Positions 10,250 to 21,417 of a DNA stretch of 64,000 bases are shown in pieces. Position numbers and translations under genes: made by a program. Origin of the DNA: JABDQZ01 sp963801985. GTDB lineage: Bacteria; Pseudomonadota; Gammaproteobacteria; Chromatiales; Chromatiaceae. Location of the stretch: positions 1 to 64,000 of the forward strand of contig CAWDGV010000007.1 in NCBI GenBank assembly GCA_963801985.1, given 5' to 3'. Every line of letters begins with the position of its first letter. Position 1 is the first letter of the stretch. The notes below the pieces were generated by a model. The model ran no database searches. It was not told the DNA's origin and worked only from the letters and a program-made list of their open reading frames with translations.

Positions 10250-10262
10250 AAATCAATTGGTT

Positions 10263-10310
10263 GCAGGAATTAATTTCCCTGCGTTCATCAGGGTGACCCT
10301 ATGTTATTAT
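10263..10310 (+). promoter_or_regulatory. Candidate PKS promoter with palindromic operator
   Basis: TATTAT (10305-10310) is a good -10 candidate about 35 bases before the PKS start. The -35 is weak (TTCATC at 10284-10289 or overlapping). A perfect palindrome, AGGGT-G-ACCCT (10290-10300), sits between the two boxes, where a repressor would bind. Just upstream, GCAGG and CCTGC around 10263-10282 form a small hairpin that could end the previous transcript. Confidence 0.35.
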
Positions 10311-10344
10311 TTCATTTAGGTTTTACCACTTAAAAACATTAAAT

Positions 10345-13300
10345 ATGGGAAAGGACAGCCAAGTCGCGATTGTCGGTTTTTCCTTCAGATTGCCTGGAGC
10401 TAAAAAGGAAGAAATCTGGGAGGAACTGCTCAAAGGCACCGACCTCGTTTCAGAGGTTGAGCCCTGGCGCTGGGCCCAGGATGCCTTTTTCCATCGTCGT
10501 AAATCAGAGCCAGGAAAAAGTTACACCTTTGCCGCCGGATCGGTGGCAGATGTGGCCGGTTTTGATGCTGCTTTTTTCAATATTTCACCCCGGGAAGCAG
10601 AACAGCTGGATCCACAGCAACGCTTTTTACTGGAAATGTCCTGGGAGGCTATTGAAGATGCCGGATTAAACCCTCCAGCTTGAAAGGTAGTCAATGTGCG
10701 GTTTATATTGGTTTTTCCTCCTCTGATTATGCTTACCGGCGTTTGGATGACCTGGCCTCTATAGATTCCACGGTGATGACGGGTAATACCGCCAGCATTG
10801 CCGCAAACCGACTTTCCTACTTTTTTGATCTGCGCGGCCCCAGCATGGCTGTTGATACCGCCTGCTCATCCTCTATGGTAGCTTTTCACCAGGCCTGTCA
10901 GTCCATTCGAAGCGGTGAGTCCAGCCAGGCACTGGTTGGCGGAATCAGTCTTCATTTACATCCTTTCAGCTTTGTTGGCTTTTCCAAGGCCTCCATGCTC
11001 TCCGAGCGGGGCATCTGTAATGTCTTTGATGCCTCGGGTGATGGTTATGTGCGTTCAGAAGGTGGTGGTATTTTTCTGCTGAAAAACCTGGATGAGGCAA
11101 TTGCGGACGGCAACAGAATTTATGCAGTCGTTAAAGGTTCCGGTGTCAATTGTGACGGAAAAACCAATGGGATTACCGTACCTGGTTTTGAAACCCAGGC
11201 TGATTTACTGAAGAGCGTTTACGCATCTTCAGGTATTCCAATAAGTGACATCGATTATTTTGAGGCTCATGGTACCGGCACTGCTGTAGGCGACCCGATA
11301 GAGGCACGTGCTATAGGTCATGCCCTGGGACAATACCGGGCTCCGGATAAGCCATTATTAATCGGTTCCGTGAAGAGCAATCTGGGGCACCTGGAGGCTG
11401 CTTCAGCGGTGGCAGGGTTAGTGAAGGCACTCTATGTTATTCGCCATGGTGTTGTACCGCCGACAATTCACCTGAAGAATCCCAATCCTCATATTCATTT
11501 CAAGGACTGGAATCTTAAGGTTGTGACCGAAGCGACGCAGTTGCAGAAAAACAAAAAACTGGTTGTAGGTATCAATTCTTTCGGTTTCGGTGGTGCCAAT
11601 GCGCATGTCATTTTACGAGCTTACAGCAATAAGGTTGTTCCGGATTCGTGTTCAGTAAGCAAAAATGGATCGCCATTACTCCTTTCAGCCAAATCAGACG
11701 CAGCCTTGAGAGATCTGGCTGCGTCCTATGCAAGTCATTTACAACATAATCCCGACCAGCAACTTTACGACGTGGCTTACCAGGCCTGGTTTGGCCGGGA
11801 ACGACATGTAAATGCTGCAATGTTCTCCTGTGATGATCGTCAGAAGTTAATTTCTGAATTACAGGATTTTTCCGGGAACGGAAATGCAGTACAGGAAGGA
11901 TTGCTTGAACAAGCTTCAAAACCTGTATTTGTCTATTCAGGCAACGGTTCTCAATGGCTGGGAATGGGGCAACAGCTATTGCTGGAAAGCGTTCTTTTCC
12001 GTGAAGCTGTAGAGCGGGTTGATCAATCTATCAGCAGCATGCTGAAATTTCGATTATCGAGACCCTGGGCAATACCAGCCAGGATATAGAATCCTTTTGA
12101 GCTGACTGAAGCGGCGCAACCGGCTTGTTTGCCATCCAGGTCGGTATTACAGAATTACTCCTTAGCAGGGGCTGTTTTCCTGCAGCAGTTGTCGGACACA
12201 GTGTTGGTGAAGTTGCGGCAGCCTGGGTATCCGGTGCATTGAGCCTTGAACAGGCGGTCGAGGTGATTTATATACGCAGCAGCGAACAGGGTAAAACCCG
12301 TCTGGTGCTGGAGGTATGACAGCTATTGGGCTGGGAGCCGAAGAAGCCGGTCAGTTGTTCAATCACTTGGGCTTGCAAAAGAGCTGGCTGTGGCCGGAAT
12401 AAACAGTCCCCGCGGTGTCACTGTTGCAGGTAATGACAAGGCATTGTCGCGTTTCGAGGCCGTTTTATCTGATGGGAAATTTTCCAGCGACGACTGGGTC
12501 TGAATTATGCTTTCCATAGTGATGCCATGGACCCCATCATGGATGGCATCATTAACAACCTGGCAGAGCTCGATCCACAGCAGTCGCAATGCACATTTTA
12601 CTCAACTGTAACCGGCACAAGCATTAATGGTGAAAAACTCGACGCTGCTTACTGGTGGCAGAATGTCAGGGAGCCGGTGAAGTTCGAGGCGGCCATCTGT
12701 GCATTACTGGCAGATCAATATAATGTTTTTATTGAGATAGGCCCTCACGCTATCCTCCGTAACTATATCAATGACTGTCTACGGGCCCATTCTGAAGCGG
12801 GAAAAGTCATTGTGACGATGCTCCGGGGTAAGGGGAGTGAAGACCAGGTCAATCGTGCCTTCCTGCAGGCATTGGCGATTGGAGCAGACCTGGATGTTTC
12901 GACGTCCTTTCCTTGCAAAGGGAAATTCGTCGATTTGCCGACTTATCCCTGGCAGCATGAAAACTACTGGCACCCGGTAACTTCGGAATCCTACGGCTTG
13001 CTTACTCGCCGCCGACAGCACCCATTATTGGGTTATCGCCTGTCAGAGGAACCCTGGGCCTGGGAAAACCTGCTGGATACAGCTTCCTTGCCTGTTTATG
13101 CTGATCATGTTGTGGGTGACGCTGTTGTGTTTCCGGCAGCAGGCTTCATAGAAATGGCGCTTGCAGCATCGATGCAGTGGCACGAAAGTGAGTATCATCA
13201 ACTGGAAGAATTTGAAATCCGTTTGCCATTGCTACTGGATAAAGGCTCAGCCAGGACAGTACGTTGTTATATCAATGAAGTGGATGGTTCTTGTCGTCAT

Positions 13301-16300
13301 CAAAAGCCGCCCACGCCTGAGCGAGGAGCCCTGGGTTGTCAATGTTGTTGGGCGGTTGTTGAGCAGTCCAGCAGTAAGCGTTGCCTCGATTCAGTTTGCG
13401 AAACCGGGTGTAGAAGCCAGTATTGATTCTGCAGAGCATTATCAATTAACCCGGAAAGTCGGGCTGGCCTATGGAGAAGCTTTTCAATCCGTTGAGCGGG
13501 TGTGGGTTGAAAATGCAACAGTGATTGCAGAACTGAAAACGCCAGTACAGATAGAAGCTGATATCTCTCAAAGTGTTTTACATCCTTCATTCCTTGATGG
13601 TTGTTTCCAGTTGCTGGTTGATCTTCTAAAAGATGATATGGATGTTAATGCCGGCATAGCCTTTGTGCCAACGCAGGTCAATGGCCTTTTGCTCTATAAA
13701 CATGCATCGGTAGTTTCCTTTACGCGGGGGCAACTGGTCAAACGCAGCCCACGTTCTGTTGTCATGAACTTTGAATTGTTCGATCAGCAGGGTGAAGTGG
13801 TTGCTTTTTTGCAAGGCGCGAGGTTCAGGGCTGTTCAACTTAAGCGCAGTTTTAAAGACCATACCAGCTACCTGGCAGAGAAACTCATTCCCATGCCACT
13901 GGCAAAAAATTGTGCTTCAGTTATCCAGCCAGTTTCACCGGCTGATCCTGATACTGGTGCGGGTATTGAAAAGCAGGCTGTTCGACCTGCCCAAAATGCC
14001 CTTCAACTCTATCACAGGGAAGTAGCTCCATTGCTGGATATTCTTTCTGCGGCCTTTGCCGAGCGTGCGTTGCGTGAATTGACGCAGGGGCAGTCGTTTG
14101 ACGAGGAAGAGCTTGTCAGTGAAGGCCTGGTTTCGCACAAACAAGCATTGTTACTGCATCATCTTATCGATATTTTACAGGAGGATGGCTTTCTTGAGCC
14201 TGTTGATCATGGCATGCGCTGGGTCTCAGATTCCGACATGCCTGAACCCGAAGCCATCTGGAACAGCTTACTCGGTGACTATCCTGATTTCGCGGCTGAA
14301 TGCCTGTTAATTGGCAGGATAGGAACTTACCTGTCTGATTTGTTACGAGGTCGGGTAGCGATTCAATCTTTGCTTCCCAAAACCTGTGATGGCGCTGGTT
14401 ATTCCCACTACATGGGCGATTCACTGGTATTTGAAACACAGAACAGGAATATTGCTGAAAATATCAGTGTTGTTCTGGAACAGCTTGATAAAAATGACCG
14501 CTTACGCATTCTTGAACTGTCGGGTTGTGGTGCCCATCTGGGAGTGCACGTGCTTCCTCGCATTGACTTTGACCGTTGCGATTATGTTCTTTGTGTCCCA
14601 ACAGAAGAAGCATTAATGCAATATGATGGATTACTGGAGCGCTATCCGGCTGTAAAGACTGTCGTGCTTGATATCAGTCGGGCATCTCGTACAGAGATGG
14701 AGTTTTTTGAGTCTTATTTTGATTTGGCGATTATCAATCATGAGTTGGCTGTTTCTGCAAATCCTGATTTGCTACTCGAAAACATTCGGGACTTGATGCT
14801 GCCGCAAGGACTTTTACTGGTCTCTGAATCTTTTTCTGACCGATGGACCGATATGGTATTTGGTCTTGATGAAGACTGGTGGTTAAAAAGTACAAACGGT
14901 CACTGGCAATCAAGGTTACGCTCTCCCCAGTTCTGGCAAAATCTGCTGCTTAAGCAGGGCTATTCAATTGAGGCTCTGCAGCAACAGGATGAACTGCATA
15001 CGGGTGTTTACTTGTTGACTGCACAAGCTAACAAACCTGTTGCTCAAAGCCCTGTCCAGAAGCATCAGCAAGAAAACTGGTTAATTTTGCAGGATCAGAA
15101 CGGCTATTCATCAGCACTGGCAGCAAGTATTACGGCGGAACTGGACAGCAAAAATTGCCAGGTTATACCGGTGATTACAAGTGATAGCCTGGAGAAAGAA
15201 CGAGCTGGGCGATATGTTGTTGATTTTGCCTCGGTCCGGCAAGTTAAAAGCCTGTTTTCAGGTTTTGAAAAACAGGGTATCCGTATCGATGGTATTTTGC
15301 ATTTGGCCGATTTACCTCAAGCTGAAAGCCCAAGCCTTGTCCAACAGGTCAATCGTTGTCAGGCTGTGATCAATTTAGTCAATGTGTGTGCTTCGCTTGC
15401 GCTCAAACCAGAAATTTTACTGGTTAGCCGGGATGCAGAAACAGGCCTGTTGGCTGAATCGATAGCGTTGACTGGTTACCATGGGAAAATTGATCCAGCG
15501 GATGCTGTAACCTGGGGTCTTGGCAGAACCTTGATCAATGAATTTCCGGATATGGATATTCGTCTTGTTGACCTGGCGGATATAGATAAGCTGAACTTGG
15601 TAGCAACAGCCCTGGCTCATGAAGTGTTATCAGGTGACAAGGAAGATGAAGTAGTACTTACTGGGGATGGCCGATTTACCACCCGTATTCGTAAGGTTGA
15701 GGCTATATCCAGCAATCTCTCGATTAATCAAAAAGATGAGAGCCAGTTCGCGCGTCTTGAGTTTTCCATGCCGGGGCCTCTTAAGCATCTTGGATGGTAT
15801 GCGCATCCGGTGCTGGATAAACCTGCTGCAGGTGAAGTGGAAATCGAGGTACGTGCTGCTGGTTTAAACTTCCGCGATGTCATGTATGCGATGGGATTGT
15901 TGTCGGATGAAGCTGTTGAAAATGGTTTTGCAGGTCCCACGCTGGGCATGGAGCTTTCAGGCGTTATCACAAGACTCGGTAACGATGTGGAAGAATTCAA
16001 TGTGGGTGATGAAGTCATTGCCTTCGCACCATCAAGTTTTGCCACCCGTGCGATAACAAGTGCAAACGCGGTTGTACACAAACCGGCTGAATGGTCATTT
16101 GAGGCTGCCGCGACTGTGCCCACGACATTCTTTACCGTTTACTATGCTTTGCATCAACTGGCACAGCTGCAACCTGGCGAAAGAATCCTGATCCATGGCG
16201 CAGCGGGTGGTGTTGGAATTGCAGCTATCCAGTACGCCAGGTCCTTGGGCGCAGAAATCTTTGCAACGGCCGGTTCCGACGAAAAACGTGATTTTGTCCG

Positions 16301-18017
16301 GCTATTGGGGGCCGATCATGTTTTCGATTCCCGTTCCCTGGCATTTGCCGATGAAATTTTACATGTGACTGATAATGAGGGCGTGGATGTTGTTCTGAAT
16401 TCCCTCGCGGGTGAGGCGATTAATCGAAACCTGAAAGTCTTGAAACCTTTTGGGCGTTTCCTCGAGCTTGGCAAGCGTGATTTTTATGAGAACACCAGGA
16501 TTGGCCTGCGCCCATTCCGTAATAATATTTCCTATTTTGGTATTGATGCTGACCAGTTGATGTCTGTTTATCCGGACATGACCCGGCGCTTGTTCCGCGA
16601 GTTAATGGAGTTGTTTAATGCAGGTGAACTGAAGCCATTGCCTTATCGTGCTTTTTCATCGGCTGAAGTTGTTGATGCATTCAGGTACATGCAACAGTCA
16701 AAGCAGATTGGAAAAATTGTTGTTACTTTCAATGATCCGGTGAAATGCCTGCCGGGACATTCCAGACAAAATAGTTCACTTGCATTATCAGTGGATGCAA
16801 CATACCTGGTAACCGGGGGGCTGGGTGGCTTTGGGCTGAAAACTGCCTTGTGGCTGGCAGAAAAAGGGGCACGTCATCTGTTGTTAATAGGGCGTAGGGG
16901 TTCTGCATCCGATGAGTCAAAAAATGCCATCAAAAAACTGGAAATGCTGGGGGTTAATGTCAATGCTGCAAAATGTGATGTTTCTGACCGTGAATCGCTG
17001 ACTGCATTGTTCAATGATGTAGCGAAAACGATGCCGCCTGTACGGGGTGTTGTTCATGCCGCGATGGTCATATCCGATGGCCTGGTTCGTAATATGCCCC
17101 CACAGCAGTTGCACAAGGTTTTTGCGCCGAAAATACAGGGTGCGCGTCTTCTGGACGAGTTGACCCGGGGATTAGAGCTCGATTTCTTTGTCATGTATTC
17201 ATCGATTACCACTTTGTTTGGCAATCCCGGCCAGGCGAATTATGTGGCTGCCAACCGCTATCTTGAAGCCATGGCTCACGCAAGACGCCAACAGGGCTTG
17301 CCTGGTTTGGCAGTATGCTGGGGAGCAATTGATGATGTGGGATACCTGGCACGAAACGAAGAAATAAAGCAATCATTGCAAGCCCGTATGGGAGGAGCGG
17401 CGATCGATTCAGTGCATGCGCTTGAAATACTCGAGCAGCTGATTTTGAACGACCGTAATGGCATTGGCATTATTGATCTCGATTGGCATGCAATCAGCCG
17501 TTTCCTGGCTTCGGCCGGTTCACCTAAATTTATCGAGCTTGCCCGGCAGGCAGGGGAAAAGGATGAGAGTGAGGCTGCAGAAGATATTCAACGTCTTCTC
17601 GAGGAATTATCTCATGATGAGTTAACAGATTTGTTCGTTGAAATGATGAAAAAGGAAGTCAGTGAAATTTTGCGTATACCTGTTGAGAAACTCGATGCAA
17701 ATGAATCGGTCTACGAAATGGGAATGGATTCACTTATGGCGATGGAACTTGCTGCTGCAATAGATGAGCGTTTCGGTATTTCATTACCCCTGATGTCACT
17801 GAGTGAAGGGCCGACTATCGCCAGGCTGGTGGAACGTGTCATCGAGCAGTTGGATAAACCACAGGTGGATAAAGCAACCAGCGAGACCGACCTCGATGTA
17901 CAGATTCAACAGGTAGTTGCGCAACATGGGGCAGCTTCGGCTGAATTGGTTGACGACATTAAGGATGCGATGGAAGCTTCGGAACAGAACGAGAAAAATA
18001 GCTCTTTGCTGCACTAA
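10345..18017 (+). CDS. Fully reducing type I polyketide synthase, KS-AT-DH-MT-like-psiKR-ER-KR-ACP (several frameshifts)
   Basis: Repaired length is about 2,558 residues. KS (about 10345-11640) has VDTACSSS, EAHGTGT and KSNLGHLEA. AT (about 11920-12990) has GHSVGE and a YAFH specificity motif. DH (about 13020-13850) has an N-terminal His in ADHVVGDAVVFP and HPSFLDGCFQ. A methyltransferase-like region (about 14010-15050) has ILELSGCGAHLG. A structural KR (about 15060-15700) precedes ER (about 15740-16730, HGAAGGVGIAA) and KR (about 16790-17500, VTGGLGGFG, SS and ANYVAAN). ACP (about 17640-17860) has GMDSLMAMEL. There is no thioesterase, so release probably falls to the adjacent AONS enzyme. 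One-base indels occur near 10680, 12046, 12089, 12124, 12303, 12375, 12488 and 13290. Six fall within 450 bases of the AT domain; 13.3-18.0 kb is intact. It should act iteratively to make a saturated acyl chain. Confidence 0.85.
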
Positions 18018-18021
18018 TGCC

Positions 18022-19371
18022 ATGAAAAACAAGCTTACCGGTAAACTTAAAGAACAGCTTATTAAGCAGGCAATTGAACGTCGTAGTAAAAGAGTTGGAA
18101 AAAAATATGAAACCCATTCTGAGTCTTTCAGATTTGCAGATAGTAAAAAAACAACGTTAAATGTTCCGGAAAAATTCTATCGGTTTGATCAACATCCGGG
18201 TTACCAGCAAATTCGTATCGTAAGGGAAGGCGCATCGAAACTAGGCATTCCCAATCCCTTTTTTCGTTCCCACGAAAAAGCTTCTGGCCGTGAGGCCTGT
18301 ATTGACGGCAAGGATTATCTCAATTTTTCCAGTTATAACTATCTTGGTTTGTCAGGTAACCCGGATGTTAATAAAGCGGCAATATCCGCCATCGAAAAAT
18401 ACGGAACTTCAGTGTCCGCCAGCCGACCTGTCTCCGGTGAAAGACTCATTCACCGTCAACTGGAACAGGCCCTGGCAGAGGTTTATGAAGTTGATGACAG
18501 TATAGTGTTTGTCAGTGGCCATGCTACCAATGTTACGACTATCGGGTATCTGTTTGGAAAAAAGGATTTAATCATCCATGATGCATTGATTCACAACAGT
18601 GTTTTACAGGGCGCCCAGCTTTCTGGTGCTACCCGGATATCTTTTCCGCACAATGACCTGGAAGCGCTCAACAGGATACTGGAACAAGAGCGGCATTACT
18701 TCGAGCAGGTAGTGATCGTGGTCGAAGGTATCTACAGTATGGATGGGGACTATCCTGATCTTCCTGGACTGGTCAGGTTGAAACAAAAACATAAAGCTTA
18801 CCTGATGGTTGATGAAGCGCATTCGTTTGGTGTCATGGGCAAGCATGGCCTTGGTATCAGGGAACATTTCGGTATTAATGGCAGTGATGTTGATATCTGG
18901 ATGGGCACGCTGAGCAAGGCTCTAGCTAGCTGTGGTGGTTATATTGCCGGTGAATCAGCGCTGGTTGAGCATCTCAAATTCGCGGCCCCGGGTTTTCTTT
19001 ACAGTGTAGGTATGTCGCCGCCTGTTGCAGCGGCGGCATTAGCGTCTTTGCAATGCCTGTTGAAAGAACCGGAGCGGGTTGCTCTGCTACAGGAACGCGG
19101 ACGGCAGTTTCTTGAAAAAGCAAAATCCTGTGGAATTAATACCGGCTTAAGCACTGGCTACGCTGTCATTCCGGCGATAACGGAAAGTTCTATTAAAGCA
19201 GGCCGCCTGGCTGATGCGCTTTTTCAAAAGGGTATTAATGTACAGCCTATTCTGTACCCGGCTGTAGAAGAGAAGGCGGCTAGATTAAGGTTTTTTGTTT
19301 GCTCCGAACATACGGAGCAAGATATTAATATGACAGTGAAAGTTTTAGGTGAAGAATTTAATCGCCTTTAG
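18022..19371 (+). CDS. Alpha-oxoamine synthase family PLP enzyme (AONS/SPT-like) partnered with the PKS
   Basis: This 449-residue fold-type I PLP enzyme belongs to the family of BioF, KBL, ALA synthase and serine palmitoyltransferase. These enzymes condense an acyl thioester with an amino acid, losing CO2. Seen: a 90-residue N-terminal extension, NFSSYNYLGLSG near 101-112, SGHATN at 165-170, DEAHSFG at 264-270 and the Schiff-base lysine in GTLSK (Lys299). Start ATG 18022 is only 4 bases after the PKS stop, so translation is probably coupled. Taking the acyl-ACP directly from the PKS, as Fum8-type enzymes do in fumonisin synthesis, would give a long-chain amino-ketone. The amino acid used (Ser, Ala, Gly or other) cannot be told by eye. 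Confidence 0.85.
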   Translation: MKNKLTGKLKEQLIKQAIERRSKRVGKKYETHSESFRFADSKKTTLNVPEKFYRFDQHPGYQQIRIVREGASKLGIPNPFFRSHEKASGREACIDGKDYLNFSSYNYLGLSGNPDVNKAAISAIEKYGTSVSASRPVSGERLIHRQLEQALAEVYEVDDSIVFVSGHATNVTTIGYLFGKKDLIIHDALIHNSVLQGAQLSGATRISFPHNDLEALNRILEQERHYFEQVVIVVEGIYSMDGDYPDLPGLVRLKQKHKAYLMVDEAHSFGVMGKHGLGIREHFGINGSDVDIWMGTLSKALASCGGYIAGESALVEHLKFAAPGFLYSVGMSPPVAAAALASLQCLLKEPERVALLQERGRQFLEKAKSCGINTGLSTGYAVIPAITESSIKAGRLADALFQKGINVQPILYPAVEEKAARLRFFVCSEHTEQDINMTVKVLGEEFNRL

Positions 19372-19381
19372 ATAATTAATA

Positions 19382-21307
19382 TCAGTTTTGCGATGAAGGC
19401 ATCTGAATAACATTGGCACTTTTTGATGCTGTCTTATCAGTACCAGTTGTTTTTATCTGCGCCTCGTGCTCCGGTACCAGCTTATACAGCAATTCAGATA
19501 ACTTTTTCTCGTCAAGATTATCTACGGCTTGCTGCATTTCCAGCATGATTGTCTGTAATTTATCCCAGTCGACCTTGCGATGTCGGGCCAGGAATACTTT
19601 CTTGTGTCTGGTGCCTTCCAGTTTTTCTTTTTCATGGAAAAGCTCTTCAAATAATTTTTCTCCAGGCCTGAGGCCAATATATTCAATAGCAATGTCTTCA
19701 TTTGGTTTTTTGCCTGAAAGACGAATCATCTGTTCGGCGAGATAGCTGATTTTCACCGGTTCGCCCATATCCAGTACAAAGATTTCACCACCAGTACCGA
19801 GTACTGTTGTCTGCATGATTAACTGGCAGGCTTCCGGGATGGTCATGAAATACCGTTCCATGCGTGGATCAGTGACGGTGACTGGGCCGCCGTTTTTTAT
19901 TTGTTCCTGGAAAAGGGGAATTACGCTACCGGCAGAGCCCAATACATTACCAAACCTGACGGTGACAAAATGTGTTTTGGAATGGGTATTGAGGTTTTGG
20001 CAATAGATTTCAGCAGCACGCTTGCTGGCCCCCATGATATTGGCCGGGTTAACCGCCTTGTCAGTAGAAACCAATACGAAAATCTCTGTTCCAGCGTCAC
20101 TGGCGGCATCTGCAGTATTTCGAGTGCCAATGATATTATTCCGCATGGCCTGGCGAATCTGGGTTTCAAGCATTGGTACATGCTTGTAGGCAGCGGCATG
20201 GAAAACAATTTGGGGTTGATGTTGCTTGAATACCGCATTGATAAAAACGGTATCAGTTACATCTCCAAGATGATGTTGCAGGTTTAATTCGGGAAATTTT
20301 TTACTGAGTTCCATTTCAATCTGGTAGAGGTTGTATTCACTGCTATCCAGAATGATTAACTGTTTAATGTTTAGATGTGCAAGTTGTCTGCATAATTCAG
20401 ATCCAATGGATCCGCCGCTTCCGGTTACCAGGACGACTTTTTCCGAAAGAACGCTACGAATTCCATCCCAGTCCAAAGTCACTGGGTCACGACCAAGCAG
20501 ATCTTCAATCGAGACAGGGCGAAGCTCATTAACGCTAACCTGTCCTGAAATCAGGTCTTCCAGGTGGGGCAGTGACCTAAATGGCACACCAGTGGATTCA
20601 CATATTTCGAAAATGCGCTGCATTTCCCTGGGCTTTGCCGATGGAATGGCCAACATAATGAGCTCAATACCAAGCGTTTCGACTAATGCTGGAATATCAG
20701 AGATTCGTCCTGCAATCGATAGACCGTGTATTTCACGACCATGACGTTTGGGATTGTCATCGACGAAAGCTACCGGCTGATACGTGTCGCTCCGGTTCCT
20801 GAGAATGTCTCTAGCGAGCATCTCCCCGGCATTGCCAGCACCGACGATCAGCACTTTTTTGCCTTTAGGGATATAAATATGATGATCCTTGAGCCAGCGA
20901 TATAAAAGCCTGGGGCCACTGAGAAACATGACGAGTAAAATGCTGTAAATGACCGGGACAGAACGGGGAATGCCTGCTGCACGGGTAAATATGAACAAGA
21001 GGATCAAACTGGTTACTACACCCAGGGCTACAGCTTGGATAATTCTGAGAATATCGGGCAGGGAAGCAAATCGCCATATCCCTTTATAGAGCCCAAGTAT
21101 ATGAAAGCTAAGGACTTGTACTGGTAAAATGACTGACAGCGCCAGGATTCCCTGATCAAAAAACTGTTCAGGTAATGTTTCCAGGTTAAACCGGAGCCAA
21201 AAGGCAAAAATCCATGAAATTACAACCATTAAGCTATCGTGAAGCAGGGCAGCCCATTGTGATCGCAGGTGCCTGGGGATGAATCTGGGATTAAATTTGC
21301 TGGTCAT
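19382..21307 (-). CDS. Membrane-bound UDP-HexNAc 4,6-dehydratase, WbpM/CapD family
   Basis: This 641-residue protein has an N-terminal membrane domain with about four hydrophobic helices (roughly residues 15-130), a first nucleotide-binding domain (VLIVGAGNAGEMLARD) and a C-terminal SDR domain (VLVTGSGGSIGSELCRQL). The catalytic segment VSTDKAVNPANIMGASK carries the Ser-Met-Lys set typical of WbpM. The family makes UDP-4-keto-6-deoxy-GlcNAc, the precursor of QuiNAc, FucNAc or bacillosamine, often the first sugar put on undecaprenyl phosphate by PglC/WcaJ-like transferases such as that at 40200. The gene is reversed relative to its neighbours, 10 bases from the AONS stop and divergent from the dehydrogenase at 21520. 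It is intact and full length. Confidence 0.9.
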   Translation of the reverse strand: MTSKFNPRFIPRHLRSQWAALLHDSLMVVISWIFAFWLRFNLETLPEQFFDQGILALSVILPVQVLSFHILGLYKGIWRFASLPDILRIIQAVALGVVTSLILLFIFTRAAGIPRSVPVIYSILLVMFLSGPRLLYRWLKDHHIYIPKGKKVLIVGAGNAGEMLARDILRNRSDTYQPVAFVDDNPKRHGREIHGLSIAGRISDIPALVETLGIELIMLAIPSAKPREMQRIFEICESTGVPFRSLPHLEDLISGQVSVNELRPVSIEDLLGRDPVTLDWDGIRSVLSEKVVLVTGSGGSIGSELCRQLAHLNIKQLIILDSSEYNLYQIEMELSKKFPELNLQHHLGDVTDTVFINAVFKQHQPQIVFHAAAYKHVPMLETQIRQAMRNNIIGTRNTADAASDAGTEIFVLVSTDKAVNPANIMGASKRAAEIYCQNLNTHSKTHFVTVRFGNVLGSAGSVIPLFQEQIKNGGPVTVTDPRMERYFMTIPEACQLIMQTTVLGTGGEIFVLDMGEPVKISYLAEQMIRLSGKKPNEDIAIEYIGLRPGEKLFEELFHEKEKLEGTRHKKVFLARHRKVDWDKLQTIMLEMQQAVDNLDEKKLSELLYKLVPEHEAQIKTTGTDKTASKSANVIQMPSSQN

Positions 21308-21417
21308 TAAAAAATACTGCCAATTTCACGGAAAATCATTTGGTTACAGAGTATACATGCCTGTTTGCTCAATGAGAGAATGCTAAATTCGTTGAAAATC
21401 GAGATTAGAATTTAATT

